Origin: Muricoccus roseus
Lineage (GTDB): Bacteria; Pseudomonadota; Alphaproteobacteria; Acetobacterales; Acetobacteraceae
Length of the DNA: 64,000 bases
Direction of reading: 5' to 3'
NCBI RefSeq assembly: GCF_900141905.1
Contig: NZ_FQZF01000021.1
Location: forward strand, 1 to 64,000
Shown here piece after piece: positions 62,735 through 64,000 of the stretch (its first letter is position 1; each line of letters opens with the position of its first letter). The notes under the pieces were generated by a model. The model saw only the letters and a program-made list of their open reading frames with translations. It was not told the DNA's origin and made no database searches. The position numbers and the translations under genes are program-made.

Positions 62735-64000
62735 TCAGTCCTGTGCCACGCGGTCCGGCCGGCGCCGCGCGGGGGCGCGGCTGCGCGGGGCGCGATGCAG
62801 GGCGCTGCCCCGGCCGGAGAGGGAGGGGTTGGTCATGAAATACTCATGGGCCGAGAGAGGTTGCGCCCCCGGCTCCACGCGGCGGTAGTTACCGTCGGGG
62901 TAGAGTTCCCAGGACTGGTCGCGGTCCTTGAGGTTCACGACCATGATCTGGTCCAGCACCTGGGCGTGAACCGTGGCGTTCTCCACCGGCACCATGGTCT
63001 CCACGCGCCAGTCCATGTTGCGCGCCATCCAGTCCGCGCTGCTGATGAAGACGCGGGCGCGGCGGCTGGGCAGGCGGTGGCCATTGGCGAAGACGCAGAT
63101 GCGCGAATGCTCGAGGAAGCGCCCGACGATGGACTTCACCCGGATGTTGTCCGAAAGCCCCTTCACCCCCGGGCGCAGGCAGCAGATGCCGCGCACGATG
63201 CAGTCGATCTTCACCCCCACGCGGCTGGCCCGGTAGAGCGCGTCGATCAGCCCCTCGTCCACCAGCGAGTTGAGCTTCAGCCAGATCCCGGCCGGGCGCC
63301 CCTCCCGCGCATTCACGATCTCCTGCTCGATCAGCCCCATCAGCGTGGGGCGGAGGGTGAGCGGGGCGAAGGCGAGGCTCTCCATCTTCTCCGGCCGCGC
63401 ATAGCCGGTCATGTAGTTGAACAGCCGCGCCGCATCGCGCGTCAGCCCGGGATCGGCGGTGAAGAAGGAGAGGTCCGTGTAGATACGCGCGGTGACGGGG
63501 TGGTAGTTGCCCGTGCCGAAATGCGCGTAGGAGCGCAGCGCGCCGCTCTCGCGCCGGACCACGAGGCTGACCTTCGCGTGGGTCTTGAGGTCCACGAAGC
63601 CGTAGACGACCTGCACCCCCGCCGCTTCCAGCTCCCGCGCCAGGGCGATGTTGCGCTCCTCGTCGAAGCGCGCCTTCAGCTCCACCATGGCGGTGACGGA
63701 CTTGCCGGCCTCCGAGGCCTCGATCAGCGCGCGGGCGATGGGGCTGTCGCGGCTGGTGCGATACAGCGTCTGCTTGATCGCGACCACCGCCGGGTCCCGC
63801 GCCGCCTGGCGCAGGAACTGCACCACCACGTCGAAGGATTCGTAGGGGTGGTGGACGACAATGTCCTTCGCGCGGATCGCCGCGAAGCAATCCCCGCCGA
63901 AATCGAGGATGCGCTCGGGGAAGCGCGGCGTGTAGGGCTTGAAGAGAAGGTCCGGCCGGTCGTCCAGGATGAGCTGGGTGAGGTCCGACAGGCCGAGCAG
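62735..64000 (-). CDS. ppk: Polyphosphate kinase, C-terminal part (5' end outside window)
   Basis: The frame is open to the right edge, giving the last 421 residues of Ppk1, which reversibly polymerises the ATP gamma-phosphate into polyphosphate. The visible part starts before [20 protein letters not shown]. It contains the two PLD-like catalytic domains: [59 protein letters not shown] with the autophosphorylated His in [26 protein letters not shown] and a second conserved [12 protein letters not shown]. The C-terminal tail is basic ([18 protein letters not shown]). ppk is followed after five bases by ppx, so synthesis and breakdown of polyphosphate are encoded together. Confidence 0.96.
   Translation of the reverse strand: MLGLSDLTQLILDDRPDLLFKPYTPRFPERILDFGGDCFAAIRAKDIVVHHPYESFDVVVQFLRQAARDPAVVAIKQTLYRTSRDSPIARALIEASEAGKSVTAMVELKARFDEERNIALARELEAAGVQVVYGFVDLKTHAKVSLVVRRESGALRSYAHFGTGNYHPVTARIYTDLSFFTADPGLTRDAARLFNYMTGYARPEKMESLAFAPLTLRPTLMGLIEQEIVNAREGRPAGIWLKLNSLVDEGLIDALYRASRVGVKIDCIVRGICCLRPGVKGLSDNIRVKSIVGRFLEHSRICVFANGHRLPSRRARVFISSADWMARNMDWRVETMVPVENATVHAQVLDQIMVVNLKDRDQSWELYPDGNYRRVEPGAQPLSAHEYFMTNPSLSGRGSALHRAPRSRAPARRRPDRVAQD

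Noticed and set aside
1-64000. CRISPR arrays, prophage, insertion sequences, tRNA or rRNA genes.
   Set aside because: No regularly spaced repeats, transposase or integrase motifs, or tRNA/rRNA sequence were recognised by reading; a tRNAscan or Infernal run could still find a missed RNA.

Overview
This is a very G+C-rich chromosomal segment with codon third positions dominated by G/C, close gene packing, many GTGA/ATGA/TTGA stop-start overlaps and frequent GTG or TTG starts. The gene content (alphaproteobacterial type heme A synthase, TakP-like TRAP transporter, HWE kinase, Che3-like chemosensory operon, GshA of the alphaproteobacterial type, RsmE-UbiA neighbourhood) points to an alphaproteobacterium of the Rhodospirillales, most likely an Acetobacteraceae member close to Roseomonas. 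This placement is an inference from gene families, not a database match. No tRNA, rRNA, CRISPR array, insertion sequence or prophage was recognised.

Layout. (1) 1-11974: a chemosensory operon in the order receptor (cut by the left edge), CheW, CheR-TPR, CheW, receptor, CheA-REC, CheB, followed by a REC-REC-histidine kinase and a REC-PAS-kinase-REC hybrid. The order matches Wsp operons, but the GGDEF output is replaced by a kinase built like CheS3 of the Rhodospirillum centenum Che3 (cyst development) pathway. (2) 12019-16592: a small unknown gene, a VOC-fold protein, a complete TakP-type TRAP transporter and a small P-loop GTPase. (3) 16593-23874: a second, DUF697-type GTPase, a four-span membrane protein, a D-2-hydroxyacid dehydrogenase, an orphan receiver protein, an aldo/keto reductase and two exported proteins. 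(4) 24042-25570: glycosyltransferase plus TVP38-family membrane protein. (5) 25748-31704: an overlapping operon ctaA, four-PAS sensor kinase, tldD, TauE-like permease, GNAT. (6) 31784-34415: a TRAP-type binding protein overlapping a chemoreceptor gene. (7) 34456-40382: gshA and rsmE on the minus strand, ubiA and a methyltransferase on the plus strand, then an orphan receiver gene whose end overlaps that of an HWE kinase. (8) 40421-57853: a seven-gene minus-strand operon for trehalose and alpha-glucan (glgE fusion, treS-maltokinase, glgB, glgX, treZ, malQ, treY). (9) 58005-64000: a membrane hybrid kinase, ppx and a partial ppk for polyphosphate.

How parts work together. The glucan operon encodes an almost closed cycle: TreS and its fused maltokinase turn trehalose into maltose 1-phosphate, GlgE polymerises it, GlgB branches it, GlgX trims it, TreY/TreZ release trehalose again and MalQ recycles short dextrins. 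No glgA or glgC lies in the operon. Sensor kinases lie immediately upstream and downstream of it.

The most unusual non-coding content is a three-copy, about 265-285 bp intergenic repeat (16625-16889, 21201-21485, 38140-38402). It carries several stem-loops, a 44-base block identical in all copies, a paired base change in one stem and an apparently flipped loop in another.
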